This document shows, piece after piece, positions 6,230-7,071 of a stretch of DNA of 7,071 nucleotides (the stretch's first letter is position 1; each line of letters starts with the position of its first letter). Below the pieces are notes generated by a model that did not search any database, was not told where the DNA came from, and was given only the letters and a program-made list of their open reading frames with translations. Both the position numbers and the translations under genes were made by a program. Origin of the DNA: Chloroflexota bacterium (GTDB taxonomy: Bacteria > Chloroflexota > Anaerolineae > B4-G1 > SLSP01); contig JAKJAE010000135.1 of assembly GCA_022707665.1 (NCBI GenBank), positions 1 to 7,071 of the forward strand, in the 5' to 3' direction.

Positions 6230-7071
6230 GAACCGCCCGTCATAGCGCATCTGGCCCCCCTCAACCCGCAGCACGACCATTGACTTGACCGGATCGTGTT
6301 GCGCATCGAAGGCCATCGTGCCCGAGAGCCCCTCGTACGTAAGCGCTTCCAACGTTCGCGCCACGAGAAGCGGATCGGAGACCCCTGTCTCCGAGATAGC
6401 CGTCAGCAACAAGTCAGCGGCATCGTAGCTCAACACAGCCAGGCCGTCAGGCTCGACCAGATACCGGTCTTCATAACGTGTCTGCCAATCCCTCAGCGCA
6501 CGGCTAGGCTCATCCTTGTAGTAGTGCGTCGTGAAGGACGCACCTTCCATGACCGCCAGGTCGAGTGAGGACGAATGCCAGCCATCACTACCCATGACCG
6601 GGGCCAACAAGCCAAAGCTTCTGGCTTGCGAGACCAACGTGTTCGCAAGCGCAGCGTAACCCGGCATATAGACCATGTCGGGAGTTTCATCGCGCACAGC
6701 ACCTAGCTCCTCGTAGAAGTCCAGGGCACCGCGATCATACGTCTCAGTCGCGACAATCTCTCCCCCAAGCGCCGTGAATGCCGCGCTGAAACTTGTGGCT
6801 AGCGTCGCGCCGTAGGAGCTGTCGTCAGCATATAGGACCGCGGCACGCGCTGCCCCGATCTGCTCGCGGGCGTACCGCGCGGCAACGATGCCCTGCGCCT
6901 CATCCGTCAATGGCATACGGAACACCTGGGACCGGACCGCGCCCTCTGCGTCCAGCGTCAGACCACTGTCCACCGATGCCGGGCTGATCTGCAATGCTCC
7001 CAAAGCAGTATCCCCCCCGCCGAGCAAACCGGCACCGCCGAGAGCGCCGGCATCGGATGCGCTGGTGACAA
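6200..7071 (-). CDS. LivJ-like branched-chain amino acid ABC transporter substrate-binding protein, C-terminal 289 residues (partial)
   Basis: This is a type I periplasmic binding protein of the leucine/isoleucine/valine family, which captures its ligand outside the membrane and passes it to a LivHMGF-type permease. The frame enters from the right edge, so the signal peptide and first ligand-binding segment are missing. Characteristic stretches in order are QISPASVDSGLT, VFRMPLTDEAQGIVAARYA (hinge region and start of lobe 2), AAVLYADDSSYGATLA, DMVYMPGYAALANTLVSQAR, PVMGSDGWHSS, SFTTHYYKDEPS, LSYDAADLLLTAI, and GLSGTMAFDAQHDPVKSMVVL near the end. The TTG at 7027 is internal, not a start. No permease or ATPase gene is in the window; they may lie to the right. 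The ligand cannot be deduced; family members bind amino acids, amides or aromatic acids. It is co-directional with the operon but separated by 159 bases with a new promoter, so a functional link is unlikely. Confidence 0.9.
   Translation of the reverse strand, partial: VTSASDAGALGGAGLLGGGDTALGALQISPASVDSGLTLDAEGAVRSQVFRMPLTDEAQGIVAARYAREQIGAARAAVLYADDSSYGATLATSFSAAFTALGGEIVATETYDRGALDFYEELGAVRDETPDMVYMPGYAALANTLVSQARSFGLLAPVMGSDGWHSSSLDLAVMEGASFTTHYYKDEPSRALRDWQTRYEDRYLVEPDGLAVLSYDAADLLLTAISETGVSDPLLVARTLEALTYEGLSGTMAFDAQHDPVKSMVVLRVEGGQMRYDGRFDATDPEVPE

Noticed and set aside
5672..6283. 203-codon plus-strand open frame, and a 184-codon minus-strand frame at 5752-6306, crossing the intergenic gap
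   Set aside because: Both overlap the well-supported gene A start and livJ end in the wrong register and show no recognisable motif; the gap is better explained by the promoter.
6200..7027. A complete livJ-like gene starting with TTG at 7027
   Set aside because: The frame remains open to the right edge, and the protein would lack the signal peptide and the first lobe of the binding protein.
1..7071. CRISPR array, tRNA, rRNA, transposon ends or attachment sites
   Set aside because: No regularly spaced repeats, cloverleaf-like segments, transposase motifs or long terminal repeats were found on reading both strands.

Overview
The window is GC-rich DNA (about 60% by eye) from a bacterium. Four protein genes, two cut by the window edges, all lie on the minus strand, so transcription runs from right to left. 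The organism cannot be named with certainty. The GC content, the sigma70-type promoter and the domain style of the proteins would fit Chloroflexota or a similar free-living lineage; this is a low-confidence inference.

Right edge (6200-7071): the C-terminal 289 codons of a LivJ-like periplasmic binding protein of a branched-chain amino acid ABC transporter. A 159-base gap follows. It holds a good sigma70 promoter (TTGCCC, 17 bases, TATACT), two short palindromes at that promoter, a small leader hairpin and a ribosome binding site.

Centre and left (1-6040): an apparent three-gene operon. Gene A (3092-6040, 982 aa) resembles a fused nuclease-methyltransferase of the Eco57I/type IIG kind. Its nuclease motif is degenerate, its methyltransferase motif IV reads SPPS instead of NPPY, and it stops before any target-recognition domain. 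Gene B (2128-3099, 323 aa) starts at a GTG inside the end of gene A, an 8-base overlap. It looks like a non-enzymatic protein with a beta-rich module and two winged-helix-like domains. Gene C (1-2062, 687 aa visible) is a diverged paralogue of gene A and leaves the window just before its methyltransferase core. It is one unbroken frame that covers the whole left 2 kb.

Genes A, B and C appear to share an N-terminal module: a helical segment followed by a beta-barrel-like stretch with an aromatic-x-P-G / G-D-R pattern. The working interpretation is an uncharacterised restriction- or defence-type system. In it, one paralogue (A) may be a SAM-binding pseudoenzyme, B may be an adaptor or DNA-binding subunit, and C may carry the active methyltransferase. 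The catalytic part of C and any further genes lie beyond the left edge, so the system cannot be completed from this window. No tRNA, rRNA, CRISPR array, insertion sequence or convincing plus-strand gene was seen.
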